Assembly: GCA_035380045.1 (NCBI GenBank)
Contig: DAOSWM010000015.1
Location: 1 to 63,166, forward strand
Reading direction: 5' to 3'
DNA length: 63,166 nt
Source of the DNA: DAOSWM01 sp035380045
GTDB taxonomy: Bacteria > Bacteroidota > Bacteroidia > Bacteroidales > Tenuifilaceae
Part shown: piece by piece, positions 16,494-24,384 of the stretch
Numbering within the stretch: the stretch's first letter is position 1
Layout of the letters: every line of letters starts with the position of its first letter
Made by a program: the position numbers and the translations under genes
Notes under the pieces: model-generated
Seen by the model: the letters and a program-made list of their open reading frames with translations, nothing else
Told to the model about the DNA's origin: nothing
Database searches by the model: none

Positions 16494-17552
16494 CTACAAG
16501 GTTTCGTTAATGGGGATTTGGATTGATGCGGTGAATTTATTTTCCGTATTTTCAATACTAAGGAACTGGGTTGTTCCGTAGATTAGCTTTAATCTTCGGC
16601 GGATATTCTCCAGCCCAACACCGGTTCCACTGGTTGGGAAAGCATCCTGCGGAATGCTGTTGGAAATGCAAATCTCAACAAACTCAGCTTTTCGTGTTAT
16701 TGCCGCTACAATTGTTGATTCGTTGGCCGACTGGGCAACGCTGTGCTTAATGGCATTCTCGAAGAGTGGTTGCATAATCATTCCCGGAACTTTCACCGAT
16801 AAACATTCGGGGGTAGTGTTAATAGAGTACTGCAAGCGCGCACCGAATCGAACTTTTTCAATTTCAAGGTATTTTATACAGTTGTCCAGCTCATTCTCCA
16901 AAGTTACCATGCTATCGGGCGATTGCTTAAGCGAATACCGGAGCAGCTCCGAAAGCCGAATTATCATCTCTTGCGCTTTCTCCGGTGACGAAATTGTAAG
17001 TGAACTTACCGAGTTTAGGCTGTTGAAAAGGAAGTGTGGATTCAACTGCAGCTTAAGCCAGTTGAGTTCAGCATCCTTTACCAGCGCTTTCAGCTCACTC
17101 TCGCGTGAAACTTTATCCCTAAAATTTTGAATGTAGATAATAAGGTAGAAAACCAGCACCACCAGAATGTATATTAGTGTGCCGGTGATAGCCCGGCTAA
17201 CCATTGAATCGTTCAGAAAAGAAACGTAGCTCTCGTTGGTTTCAAAAATCAGTCCCAGGGTGTAATGCTGAATGAAAACGATGAAGGTTACGCTTAGCGC
17301 GGCTGCACCCAAGTGGTTTATTACCAGCGAAGCTGGTTTTGAGGTTTCAATGTCGGATAGGCGAACCCAGTACCAAAGCCCAAGCGAAAGGATTGCGTAA
17401 AGTGTGTTCGAGATTACGCTGTCGGTGGCTGCCTGAGCGAAAGAAATTTTATAGAATAATGTAAAAACGGCAAAGTGGATAGCCGATAACGCTATCCACC
17501 ATGCCGTAAAGGTTATTTGTCCTGCTTTATTCCCAATTATTGGATGGTACAT
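16494..17552 (-). CDS. LytS/YehU-like sensor histidine kinase (352 aa)
   Basis: The N-terminal ~145 residues contain four likely membrane helices (around 15-35, 48-63, 80-98 and 122-142). A short coiled linker leads to the His_kinase domain with NPHFLFNSLNSVSS (phospho-acceptor His173) and an HATPase domain with P-L-F-E-N-A-I-K-H and the G-box G-T-G-V-G-L-E-N-I-R-R-R-L. The stop lies 2 bases before the response regulator start, so the two are one unit. The sensed signal is not evident, since no periplasmic domain is present. Confidence 0.94.
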   Translation of the reverse strand: MYHPIIGNKAGQITFTAWWIALSAIHFAVFTLFYKISFAQAATDSVISNTLYAILSLGLWYWVRLSDIETSKPASLVINHLGAAALSVTFIVFIQHYTLGLIFETNESYVSFLNDSMVSRAITGTLIYILVVLVFYLIIYIQNFRDKVSRESELKALVKDAELNWLKLQLNPHFLFNSLNSVSSLTISSPEKAQEMIIRLSELLRYSLKQSPDSMVTLENELDNCIKYLEIEKVRFGARLQYSINTTPECLSVKVPGMIMQPLFENAIKHSVAQSANESTIVAAITRKAEFVEICISNSIPQDAFPTSGTGVGLENIRRRLKLIYGTTQFLSIENTENKFTASIQIPINETL

Positions 17553-17611
17553 TTCTTTGGAAATTTTATTGAGACCAATTTAGCAGCTAGTTTTTACTTT
17601 CACAAAAAATC

Positions 17612-18337
17612 CTAGTAACTCTTTACTTCACCGCCACCAAATATTGCCACTCCACGAATTACTAGTTCGCTTTCGTTTGCTTCAACCGCTTCGCGAGGGG
17701 CGTTCCTACGCTTGTCGGAGTAACCACCGAAGATAGCAGTAATTTCAATTTTTACTTTCCAGGTTGGAGGAACTATTAGTTTTGAACCACCGAAAAGGCA
17801 GAACATATCAAGGGTGTTTCGTCCGGGCGCAAGAACTGCATCGCTCATGTCGAAGGTGCTGCCACCAAAGATATTGGTAACTTTACCACCCTTGAAATTT
17901 TTTGATGTTACTTTCTGCTCACTTCCACCAAAAATTGCCACATCATCAATAATATCCATGTCGGTTACACCCTTACTAAATCCCATTTTTGGATGATGGT
18001 ACCTACGCTGGAAAATTAGAATTAAACCAATTGCAATGAAAACAGTAGGCCAGAAGAACAATCGGATTGGGTAGTGGAATCCTAAAATTTTTGCAGTTAG
18101 GAAAAAGCTGCCGATGGCGATAAGTACCAGTCCGGTAGCTCTTGATTCGTTCTTTGCCAGGCTAATTAAACCTATACCGATTAGCAAACTTTGCCAGGTG
18201 AATATGTACTGATTCCAGTCAAAAGGAATAATATCGAACCTGTCGGCAAAGAGGAGTGCCCCGAGGGTTAGAAATACCAGTCCAACAATTATTCGTGCAT
18301 TGTTGTTTCGTGAGGGTTTTTGATCAATTGTTTCCAT
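17612..18337 (-). CDS. LiaF-like membrane protein with C-terminal beta-strand repeats (241 aa)
   Basis: The ATG at 18337 is chosen because it precedes a normal N-terminus (METIDQKPSRNN); an ATG 30 bases upstream would add a threonine-rich stretch. Four membrane helices fill ~15-115 (for example IIVGLVFLTLGALLFADRF). The C-terminal part (~130-241) shows the repeated strand motif A-I-F-G-G (DDVAIFGGSE, NIFGGSTFD, CLFGGSKLIV, AIFGGYSDKR, VAIFGGGEVKSY), typical of the LiaF/DUF2154 'cell wall-active antibiotic response' fold. LiaF proteins inhibit LiaRS-type two-component systems. Its place directly upstream of a kinase and regulator on the same strand (60 bases apart) suggests a similar modulator role. 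A TAnnTTTG-like box lies at 18365-18372 (minus strand). Confidence 0.85.
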   Translation of the reverse strand: METIDQKPSRNNNARIIVGLVFLTLGALLFADRFDIIPFDWNQYIFTWQSLLIGIGLISLAKNESRATGLVLIAIGSFFLTAKILGFHYPIRLFFWPTVFIAIGLILIFQRRYHHPKMGFSKGVTDMDIIDDVAIFGGSEQKVTSKNFKGGKVTNIFGGSTFDMSDAVLAPGRNTLDMFCLFGGSKLIVPPTWKVKIEITAIFGGYSDKRRNAPREAVEANESELVIRGVAIFGGGEVKSY

Positions 18338-18758
18338 TGTTGTAGTAGTTTTAATTGTACACTGCAAAAGTACGCCTGGTTTTTTCGATACGGAATAGAA
18401 AATCGGTGAATTGGGGTTACGAGTCGGTAAACGGTGGAAAGGGGAAGGATGAAAGGATGCTCTACTGGTAAAGTAGCTTTATCCCCAAGAATTGAACCAA
18501 ATAAATACAAATGTTGGGGTTTGCACATAACTTCTTTTAAATTCCATGGCAACATTAATGGATACTGAAGTTTATTTACCAGTGAGTTCGGTGTACTTTT
18601 TTCTGATTGCCTTGGGTTTTACTAAAAACATTCCTAAAAGAATGGTGTTGAAAGGGCTTTAGAATCTATGAATGGTTCAAGGATTTGACTTTCCATGTTC
18701 TATACTTTATTGAAACAGAGAGAAGTAACAGTGATTTTTGTGCTTTTCTTATTAAAAT

Positions 18759-19017
18759 AACGTGAGTTCGATGTGAGAGCAAATCATAAGTGTTGATTAA
18801 AAAGGAAATAAGGTTCTGTTCTGTTTCTTTTGTTCTGTTACGAAGGTTATTTAAGAGAAATATGGTTGATATCGACTAAAAACAATATTTTTCATTACTA
18901 GCCTTAGTGAAGATTATATCCTTAGCTGAGTTAATACTTTATTACCTTATTGTTTTTGAATAGATTGCGCCATGACAGCAATCGAAAAAATGTATTTTCT
19001 TTGATCGAACTCACGTT
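18759..19017. mobile_element. MITE-like element with 14-bp terminal inverted repeats
   Basis: AACGTGAGTTCGAT at 18759-18772 is exactly inverted at 19004-19017 (ATCGAACTCACGTT). The 5-base sequence AAAAT stands immediately outside both ends (18754-18758 and 19018-19022), as expected for a target-site duplication. The 259-bp inside has no coding capacity. The left end, extended as GTGAGTTCGATGTGAGAG, recurs exactly at 21614-21631 after the next gene. These are hallmarks of a non-autonomous transposable element, but the transposase family cannot be named. Confidence 0.65.
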
Positions 19018-19026
19018 AAAATAGAT

Positions 19027-19034
19027 TATATTTG
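19027..19034 (+). promoter_or_regulatory. -7 promoter box upstream of the ligase-acyltransferase gene
   Basis: TATATTTG matches the Bacteroidetes TAnnTTTG consensus and begins 10 bases beyond the right end of the MITE-like element. A TTTG at 19000-19003, spanning the inner edge of the MITE's right repeat, could be a -33 box, but the 23-base spacing is longer than usual. The predicted start point would leave a ~100-base leader. Confidence 0.4.
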
Positions 19035-19140
19035 CTGGGCTTGGCAAGAATTATTTTTAAAGTAACGGATTTCATTGATGCTCTTTTAACAAAAGGGGGG
19101 ATTGTGGTGTTACTTGTTTATTTACTGAAAATTACGTATA

Positions 19141-21612
19141 ATGATAAATCTCGATAACTTCGACAAGCTGGCAATTGTTACAAAAGAGAAAGGATACACT
19201 TACCGCGAACTTCTGCGTTTAATCAGTAGCTACACACAGCTATTTGAGGGAAAAGGTTACCAGAAAATTGCGATTCATTCAGAGAATCGTATAGAGTGGG
19301 TAGCAGCATTCTATGCAGGATGGAAGAACAATTGTGTGGTTGTTCCGGTGGACTTTATGGCTTCAAAGGACGATGTTAGCTTCATTCTGAACGATTGCGT
19401 GCCTGAGCTTGTTTTTGTTAGCAACCAGCTTACCGAAAAGATGGATGAAATTACTGGCATGCTTAGCTATACCCCCAACGTGATAGTTTTTGGTGGGAGT
19501 AAGGTGCCTGAACCGAAAGATGATTTTCATTGGGAATTCCCCTCAGATACTGAAAAAACGGCTGTTATTATTTACACATCGGGAACAACCGGAAGCCCAA
19601 AAGGTGTTATGTTGTCTTTTAAAAACCTGATTGCAAACATTGATGGAGTTTCAAGAAAGGTTGAAATCTTCACCAGAACCCGACAAGTTTTAATGCTGCT
19701 TCCGCTTCATCATATTTTCCCACTTGCCGGGTCAATGTTGGCTCCTCTTTTTGTGGGAGGAACCATAGTAATGGCTCCCTCGATGCAATCGTCCGATTTG
19801 CTCGAAACCCTTAAGAACAATCAGGTGGCCATAATGATTGGTGTGCCCCGATTGTATGAAATTATTTACAAAGGAGTTAAATCGAAGATTGATGCAAGTG
19901 GAATTGGTAGGTTCCTATATAGGGTTGTGAAGTTTTCGCACAGCAGGGGCTTGGCAAAGAAAATATTTAAGAAAGTACATGTTAATTTTGGTGGACACCT
20001 TGAGTTTCTAGTATGCGGTGGCGCAGCGCTGCCAAAGCATGTTGGACAATTTTTTCAGGTTTTAGGATTTGATGTTCTTGAAGGATTTGGGATGACTGAA
20101 GCATCACCCATGATAACCTTTACTCGTCCCGGAAAAGTAAAAATTGGTTCTCCAGGCCAGGCTCTGCCTGGGATGCAGGTTGAAATTCGCGATGAGGAAA
20201 TTGTTGCCAAGGGCGACAACGTAATGCAGGGATATTATAATCGGCCTGAGGAAACTGCAGCGGTGCTGAAGGATGGATGGTTATATACCGGAGATTTAGG
20301 ATTCATCGACAAGAACGGTTACCTCTTTATTACCGGACGAAAAAAGGATATTATTATTCTCTCGAGCGGAAAGAACATCAACCCTGTTGAGCTGGAAATC
20401 AGCTTCGAAAAAAGCTTCGACTGCGTGAAGGAAGCCGGTGTTTTTCTTCATAACAACCATCTTCATATTGCAATTCTTCCTAACCTTGAAGTGCTGTCCG
20501 AACGAAAAGTTGAGAACCCTGATGATTACTTCAAGCACGAAATACTCCCCCTGTTCAACAGCAAACTTTCCCCCTATAAGCGAATTTTGAAATTCGCCAT
20601 TGTGAACAGCGAGCTTCCTCGGACTCGTTTGGGGAAAATACAGCGTTTCAAGCTGGCCGAGCATGCCGAAACAGCTACATTTAAAAAGGAACAATTCGAT
20701 TTCGAACCCACAGAATACTACCTTGCGGTTAAAAGTTTTATTGAGACTCAAATTGACTTTGACATTCAGCCCAACCACCACATTGAGTTCGACCTTGGCC
20801 TCGACTCCCTGAGTAAAATGGGGCTAATCGACTACATTGAAAAGAGTTTTGGTGTGAATATGGATGAGAAGAAGTTGATTAGCTTCCCGTCAATAAGCCA
20901 TTTAGCCGACTACATTAAGGAGAAAAAACAGTGGTTTAAGCACGAAAGCCACAACTGGGCCGAAACATTAAAGGAGAAGGTTGACATCAAACTCCCAAAA
21001 TCGTGGCCTACACACAATATTTTTAAAAGTTTGGCGAAGTACTTCTTTAAAGTTTACTTCCGTTTTCGTGCCGAGGGAGTTCAGAACGTTCCCGAAGGAC
21101 CCTGCATTATTGCACCAAACCACCAAAGCTTTATCGACGGGCTTTTTGTTGTTGCATTCCTCAAACGCAGGGTCATAAAAGAAACCTACTTCTACGCCAA
21201 AAAGAAGCATGTGAATAATGCCATTTTACGGTTTCTTGCACGCACCCATAATGTAATTGTAATGGATATCGACGGCGATTTGAAGGAGTCGATTCAGAAG
21301 ATGGCCGTTGCCCTCCAGGAGGGCAAGAAGGTGATTATTTTCCCCGAGGGAACCCGAACCAAAACCGGCGAGGTGGGCGAGTTTAAGAAAACGTTTGCCA
21401 TTCTCAGCACTGAATTGAACGTTCCAATTGTTCCTGTTGCAATTGATGGTGCCGATCGTGCTTTGCCCGTTGGGGCAAAAATACCACGGCCTTTCGTTAA
21501 GGTGAAAGTTAAGTTTCTTGAACCCATAAGCCCAGAGGGACACACAGCTGAATCGCTAGCCGAGAGCGTTCAAAAAACGATTGAGGGAACACTAGAAAAG
21601 CAGCCAAATTGA
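19141..21612 (+). CDS. Trifunctional acyl-AMP ligase, acyl carrier and lysophospholipid acyltransferase fusion (823 aa)
   Basis: Three domains lie in order. An AMP-forming acyl ligase (~1-505) has IIYTSGTTGSPKGVML (~143), GFGMTEASP (~318), W-L-Y-T-G-D and a late K-I-Q-R lysine. A phosphopantetheine carrier domain (~535-600) has the attachment serine in DLGLDSLSKMG (~553). A PlsC-type acyltransferase (~620-823) has the catalytic APNHQSFIDG (NHx4D, ~660) and FPEGTRTKTGEVGEFKKTF (~734). It probably activates a free fatty acid, loads it on its own carrier domain and passes it to lysophospholipid or glycerol-3-phosphate acceptors, like E. coli Aas but with a built-in carrier (inference). The membrane surface is the expected site. 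A repeat copy starts 2 bases after its stop. Confidence 0.92.
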   Translation: MINLDNFDKLAIVTKEKGYTYRELLRLISSYTQLFEGKGYQKIAIHSENRIEWVAAFYAGWKNNCVVVPVDFMASKDDVSFILNDCVPELVFVSNQLTEKMDEITGMLSYTPNVIVFGGSKVPEPKDDFHWEFPSDTEKTAVIIYTSGTTGSPKGVMLSFKNLIANIDGVSRKVEIFTRTRQVLMLLPLHHIFPLAGSMLAPLFVGGTIVMAPSMQSSDLLETLKNNQVAIMIGVPRLYEIIYKGVKSKIDASGIGRFLYRVVKFSHSRGLAKKIFKKVHVNFGGHLEFLVCGGAALPKHVGQFFQVLGFDVLEGFGMTEASPMITFTRPGKVKIGSPGQALPGMQVEIRDEEIVAKGDNVMQGYYNRPEETAAVLKDGWLYTGDLGFIDKNGYLFITGRKKDIIILSSGKNINPVELEISFEKSFDCVKEAGVFLHNNHLHIAILPNLEVLSERKVENPDDYFKHEILPLFNSKLSPYKRILKFAIVNSELPRTRLGKIQRFKLAEHAETATFKKEQFDFEPTEYYLAVKSFIETQIDFDIQPNHHIEFDLGLDSLSKMGLIDYIEKSFGVNMDEKKLISFPSISHLADYIKEKKQWFKHESHNWAETLKEKVDIKLPKSWPTHNIFKSLAKYFFKVYFRFRAEGVQNVPEGPCIIAPNHQSFIDGLFVVAFLKRRVIKETYFYAKKKHVNNAILRFLARTHNVIVMDIDGDLKESIQKMAVALQEGKKVIIFPEGTRTKTGEVGEFKKTFAILSTELNVPIVPVAIDGADRALPVGAKIPRPFVKVKVKFLEPISPEGHTAESLAESVQKTIEGTLEKQPN

Positions 21613-21613
21613 T

Positions 21614-21631
21614 GTGAGTTCGATGTGAGAG
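21614..21631 (+). repeat. Solo copy of the MITE end repeat
   Basis: GTGAGTTCGATGTGAGAG is identical over 18 bases to the left end of the MITE-like element (18762-18779). It begins directly after the stop codon of the ligase-acyltransferase gene, so the gene is flanked by copies of the same short sequence. No matching inverted partner was found nearby. Confidence 0.6.
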
Positions 21632-21689
21632 GGTTTATTCTGTACAAAATTCAGATGGGGCATAATGCGTAAAAATGGTTGTAAAAAAG

Positions 21690-23174
21690 TCAAGCCTCAT
21701 TGATATAAGTAGAATTGTTTTTTTTTGGGGGAATAGGTATAGAAAAAATAAAGCAACTCCCCTTTCCTTCTTCGCTTTCAACATGTATTTCACCCCCATG
21801 CTTCTCTGTAAAAGTTTTGCATAACAGTAAACCCAAACCTGTGCCCGTTTCGTTTTCGGTTCCCTCCTTCGATGATAACTCATGAATTTTAAAGAGACTG
21901 TGTAAAGTTTCCTTACTCATTCCAATACCAGTATCGGTTACTGATATTTCCACCTGTGTATCGGTAGCTTTTACCGAAACAGAAACCTTACCTCCTTTGT
22001 TTGAATATTTTATGGCGTTTGTAATTAGATTACGTAGAATAGTGTTCAGCATATTCTCATCGGCCATGATGGTTATATTCGAGGGGATATCAAACTCCAA
22101 TTCAATACTCTTGGCATCAGCCATGCTTTTACAAATACTCCCATTACCGAGTAAAAAACTCTTAAGATCAATGGGCTTTGGTGTAAATTTAATCCTTCCC
22201 GTTTGGGAACGCGACCATTCCAGCAAATTCTCGAGAAGCGTGTAGGCATTCTTCGCCGAATCCAGAATATACTTGGCATGACTAAGGCTGTCCTCCTTTC
22301 TCCCTTCTTTTATTGCAGGAATTAGCAGCTTGGCAAAACCCAGAATACCATTAAACGGATTCTTTAAATCGTGGGCAATTATGCTAAAGAACTTATCCTT
22401 GGTAGCGTTAATTACCTTCAACTTATAGTTTTTCACCTTCAGCTCGTTGCGTTGAGAGCTAATTTTATTCGTTAAAACCTTTAGGCTATGATTCTGCTCC
22501 TCAAGCAACTTCTCGTTTTCAAGGCTTTGAATTTTGAAATGGTTGACAATTAGCAGTATTACAGAAAATGCAAATATGATGTTCACAACAAATACTGAGA
22601 AGTAGTTCTCCTTGGGAATGTACAACAGCCCACCCTTCTCATCGAGAATATATGCAATTATAAAAAGAATGAGAAAATTAATAACCGCTAGCAAGAAGTA
22701 AACACTTTTCCTTCTGAAAAACATTATGGGTAGAATAGCAGGGATGAAAAATATGAAAACCACCTTTACACCTCCTGCCAAAAAAATAAACGATGAGAAC
22801 AAAGTAGCGGTAAGGCAAAGAGTAACTTTCGATAAACTATTTAATTTTAGGGTATTAAATCCTAAAACAGCCAAACAGATTAACCCAATAAAAAAATCTA
22901 TAACCGGGAAAATAATCCGAAAGTTATGACGGGCAAACTCTTTCGCATCGCCTGATCCAAAGAAGAAATCGTAAGTTAACGATAAATCGAGGGTATCATA
23001 GGGTTTGAACATGAAGTAGAGCGTAATGCTTGTAATTACAAGCACAAGCCCACCTATAAATGCAATACCGTTAACAATACGAAGCTGCTTAATTTCATCA
23101 TGGCTTGCACCCTCCTCAACTCCAATATTGAGAATAGAATCAAATAAATTTCTATTTTTTGCTCTACTTATCAT
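21690..23174 (-). CDS. Membrane sensor histidine kinase (494 aa)
   Basis: The first ~230 residues hold several membrane helices (7TM-like region, e.g. RIVNGIAFIGGLVLVITSI near the start). A short coiled coil follows (~235-270), then HisKA with FFSIIAHDLKNPFNGILGF (phospho-acceptor His in A-H-D-L-K-N-P) and HATPase with the N box NLITNAIKYSNKGG, DTGIGM and GTGLGLLLCKTF. No receiver or output domain is attached, so a partner regulator must lie elsewhere, possibly in the gap. The ATG at 23172-23174 is only 2 bases from the run of N. It gives a sensible start, but an earlier start cannot be ruled out. Confidence 0.88.
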   Translation of the reverse strand: MISRAKNRNLFDSILNIGVEEGASHDEIKQLRIVNGIAFIGGLVLVITSITLYFMFKPYDTLDLSLTYDFFFGSGDAKEFARHNFRIIFPVIDFFIGLICLAVLGFNTLKLNSLSKVTLCLTATLFSSFIFLAGGVKVVFIFFIPAILPIMFFRRKSVYFLLAVINFLILFIIAYILDEKGGLLYIPKENYFSVFVVNIIFAFSVILLIVNHFKIQSLENEKLLEEQNHSLKVLTNKISSQRNELKVKNYKLKVINATKDKFFSIIAHDLKNPFNGILGFAKLLIPAIKEGRKEDSLSHAKYILDSAKNAYTLLENLLEWSRSQTGRIKFTPKPIDLKSFLLGNGSICKSMADAKSIELEFDIPSNITIMADENMLNTILRNLITNAIKYSNKGGKVSVSVKATDTQVEISVTDTGIGMSKETLHSLFKIHELSSKEGTENETGTGLGLLLCKTFTEKHGGEIHVESEEGKGSCFIFSIPIPPKKNNSTYINEA

Positions 23175-23176
23175 AA

Positions 23177-23276
23177 NNNNNNNNNNNNNNNNNNNNNNNN
23201 NNNNNNNNNNNNNNNNNNNNNNNNNNNNNNNNNNNNNNNNNNNNNNNNNNNNNNNNNNNNNNNNNNNNNNNNNNNN
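23177..23276. other. Scaffold gap (100 N)
   Basis: Exactly 100 N, the conventional placeholder for a gap of unknown length. The plus-strand [4Fe-4S] protein gene emerges from its right side without a start codon, and the kinase gene ends within 2 bases of its left side. Real sequence, possibly including the promoter and a regulator of the hcp-nrf block, is missing. Confidence 0.98.
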
Positions 23277-24200
23277 GATATTATTACAATCGACAGGGAC
23301 AAATGCAACGGGTGCGGACTCTGTGTTACCGGTTGCCACGAGGGAGCGCTTCAGCTAATCGACGGGAAGGCGGTTCTTATCAGCGAGCTAATGTGCGATG
23401 GACTTGGCGCCTGCATTGGCGACTGCCCCGAGGGCGCAATTACCGTTGAACATCGTGAGGCGGAAGCGTACGATGAGGTTCATACAATTAGCAAAATGGT
23501 TGCAAATGGCAAAAACACAGTTGCTGCACATTTGAAGCATTTGAAAGATTACAACGAGAAGGAGTATCTCCGCCAGGGAGTTGAGTGGCTACTGGCAAAC
23601 CAAGATAAATTCAACTTTAAAGTTGAAGAAGTTCTTCATGAAGTTCACAACCATAAAAAAGTTGATGCCTGCGGTTGTGGCGACAATGGAACTCAGGAAA
23701 AAATACAGGTGCAGCAACACCATCACAGCGGTGGCGGTTGCCCCGGTTCAGCAGCACGCGCATTTGGGGCAGGAACTGCAACGGCAACTCCTAACGGCAA
23801 CGGAATGGTTTCTGGAAAATCGGAGCTAACTCACTGGCCGGTTCAGCTGCATCTTATCAACCCAAATTCGGGACATTTTAGGGGTTCAAACCTGCTGTTG
23901 GCAGCCGACTGCGTTGCATTCTCGCTCGGAAATTTCCACAGCGATTACCTGAAAGGTAAAACATTGGCAATTGCCTGTCCAAAGCTCGACTCCAACAAGG
24001 AATCGTATGTTGAAAAAATCACTGCGCTTATTGATGATGCACAGATTGATACAATTACAATAATGAAAATGGAAGTTCCCTGCTGCGGAGGTTTGCTTCA
24101 GCTGGCAAAGTTGGCCATGGAACGGGCATCGCGAAAAGTTCCAATTAAACTTTTAACCGTAGGAATTCAGGGAGAAATTTTGGAGAATACTTGGGTGTAG
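23277..24200 (+). CDS. [4Fe-4S] ferredoxin-domain protein upstream of hcp, 5' end missing
   Basis: The frame is open from the first base after the gap. The visible protein (307 residues) begins DIITIDRDKCNGCGLCVTGC, a complete CxxCxxCxxxC cluster motif, and a second ferredoxin-like motif follows (C-D-G-L-G-A-C-I-G-D-C-P). A His/Cys-rich stretch (QQHHHSGGGCPGSA, ~151) and a later EVPCCGG motif suggest more metal binding in the C-terminal domain. From memory, related proteins beside hcp start only a few residues before this point, so probably few codons are lost. It likely supplies electrons to the hybrid cluster protein encoded next. The stop (24198-24200) is followed by a repeat-rich spacer. 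Confidence 0.82.
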   Translation, partial: DIITIDRDKCNGCGLCVTGCHEGALQLIDGKAVLISELMCDGLGACIGDCPEGAITVEHREAEAYDEVHTISKMVANGKNTVAAHLKHLKDYNEKEYLRQGVEWLLANQDKFNFKVEEVLHEVHNHKKVDACGCGDNGTQEKIQVQQHHHSGGGCPGSAARAFGAGTATATPNGNGMVSGKSELTHWPVQLHLINPNSGHFRGSNLLLAADCVAFSLGNFHSDYLKGKTLAIACPKLDSNKESYVEKITALIDDAQIDTITIMKMEVPCCGGLLQLAKLAMERASRKVPIKLLTVGIQGEILENTWV

Positions 24201-24225
24201 ATGGAACGCTGATGACGCGGACCCG

Positions 24226-24241
24226 CCTGCCGTCGGGCAGG
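24226..24241. repeat. Short GC-rich hairpin in the spacer before hcp
   Basis: CCTGCC (24226-24231) and GGCAGG (24236-24241) form a perfect 6-bp stem with a 4-base loop. It is followed by AGCAGATTAACACAGATTTT, the kind of degenerate sequence found in dispersed Bacteroidetes intergenic repeats. There is no T tract directly after it, so it is not a clear terminator for the ferredoxin gene. Confidence 0.45.
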
Positions 24242-24302
24242 TTTAGCAGATTAACACAGATTTTTCGTTTTTTGAACAGTCTAGTAGGGACAACCGACAA
24301 CT

Positions 24303-24350
24303 CAATCAGCCAATCAGCCAATCAGCCAATCAGCCAATCAGCCAATCAGA
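24303..24350 (+). repeat. Six tandem copies of an 8-base repeat upstream of hcp
   Basis: CAATCAGC is repeated head to tail from 24303 to 24350; the sixth copy ends in A instead of C. The array ends 34 bases before the hcp start codon and abuts TATTTTTA (24351-24358), a one-mismatch version of the -7 box TAnnTTTG. The -33 position of such a promoter would fall within the array, so a change in copy number would alter the sequence or spacing upstream of hcp. Confidence 0.9.
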
Positions 24351-24384
24351 TATTTTTACTTAATCAACAAAAAAACTTAAAATC

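Larger units (their letters stand above)
18338..19140. other. Long intergenic region with repeat insertions
   Basis: This 803-base divergent intergenic region is AT-rich and has no convincing ORF. It contains one copy of a short repeat (18582-18595, GTGAGTTCGGTGTA), a 259-bp MITE-like element (18759-19017) and a -7 promoter box (19027-19034) upstream of the ligase gene. Its left end holds the promoter of the LiaF-like/LytTR operon. Confidence 0.6.

Noticed and set aside
16654..17130. 158-codon plus-strand frame opposite the LytS-like kinase
   Set aside because: Antisense to the conserved kinase domain; cysteine- and serine-rich translation without family features.
20296..20781. 161-codon minus-strand frame inside the ligase-acyltransferase gene
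   Set aside because: Antisense to the conserved adenylation domain, with no motif or promoter.
24303..24350. CRISPR-like array
   Set aside because: The repeat unit is only 8 bases with no spacers, so it is a simple tandem repeat.
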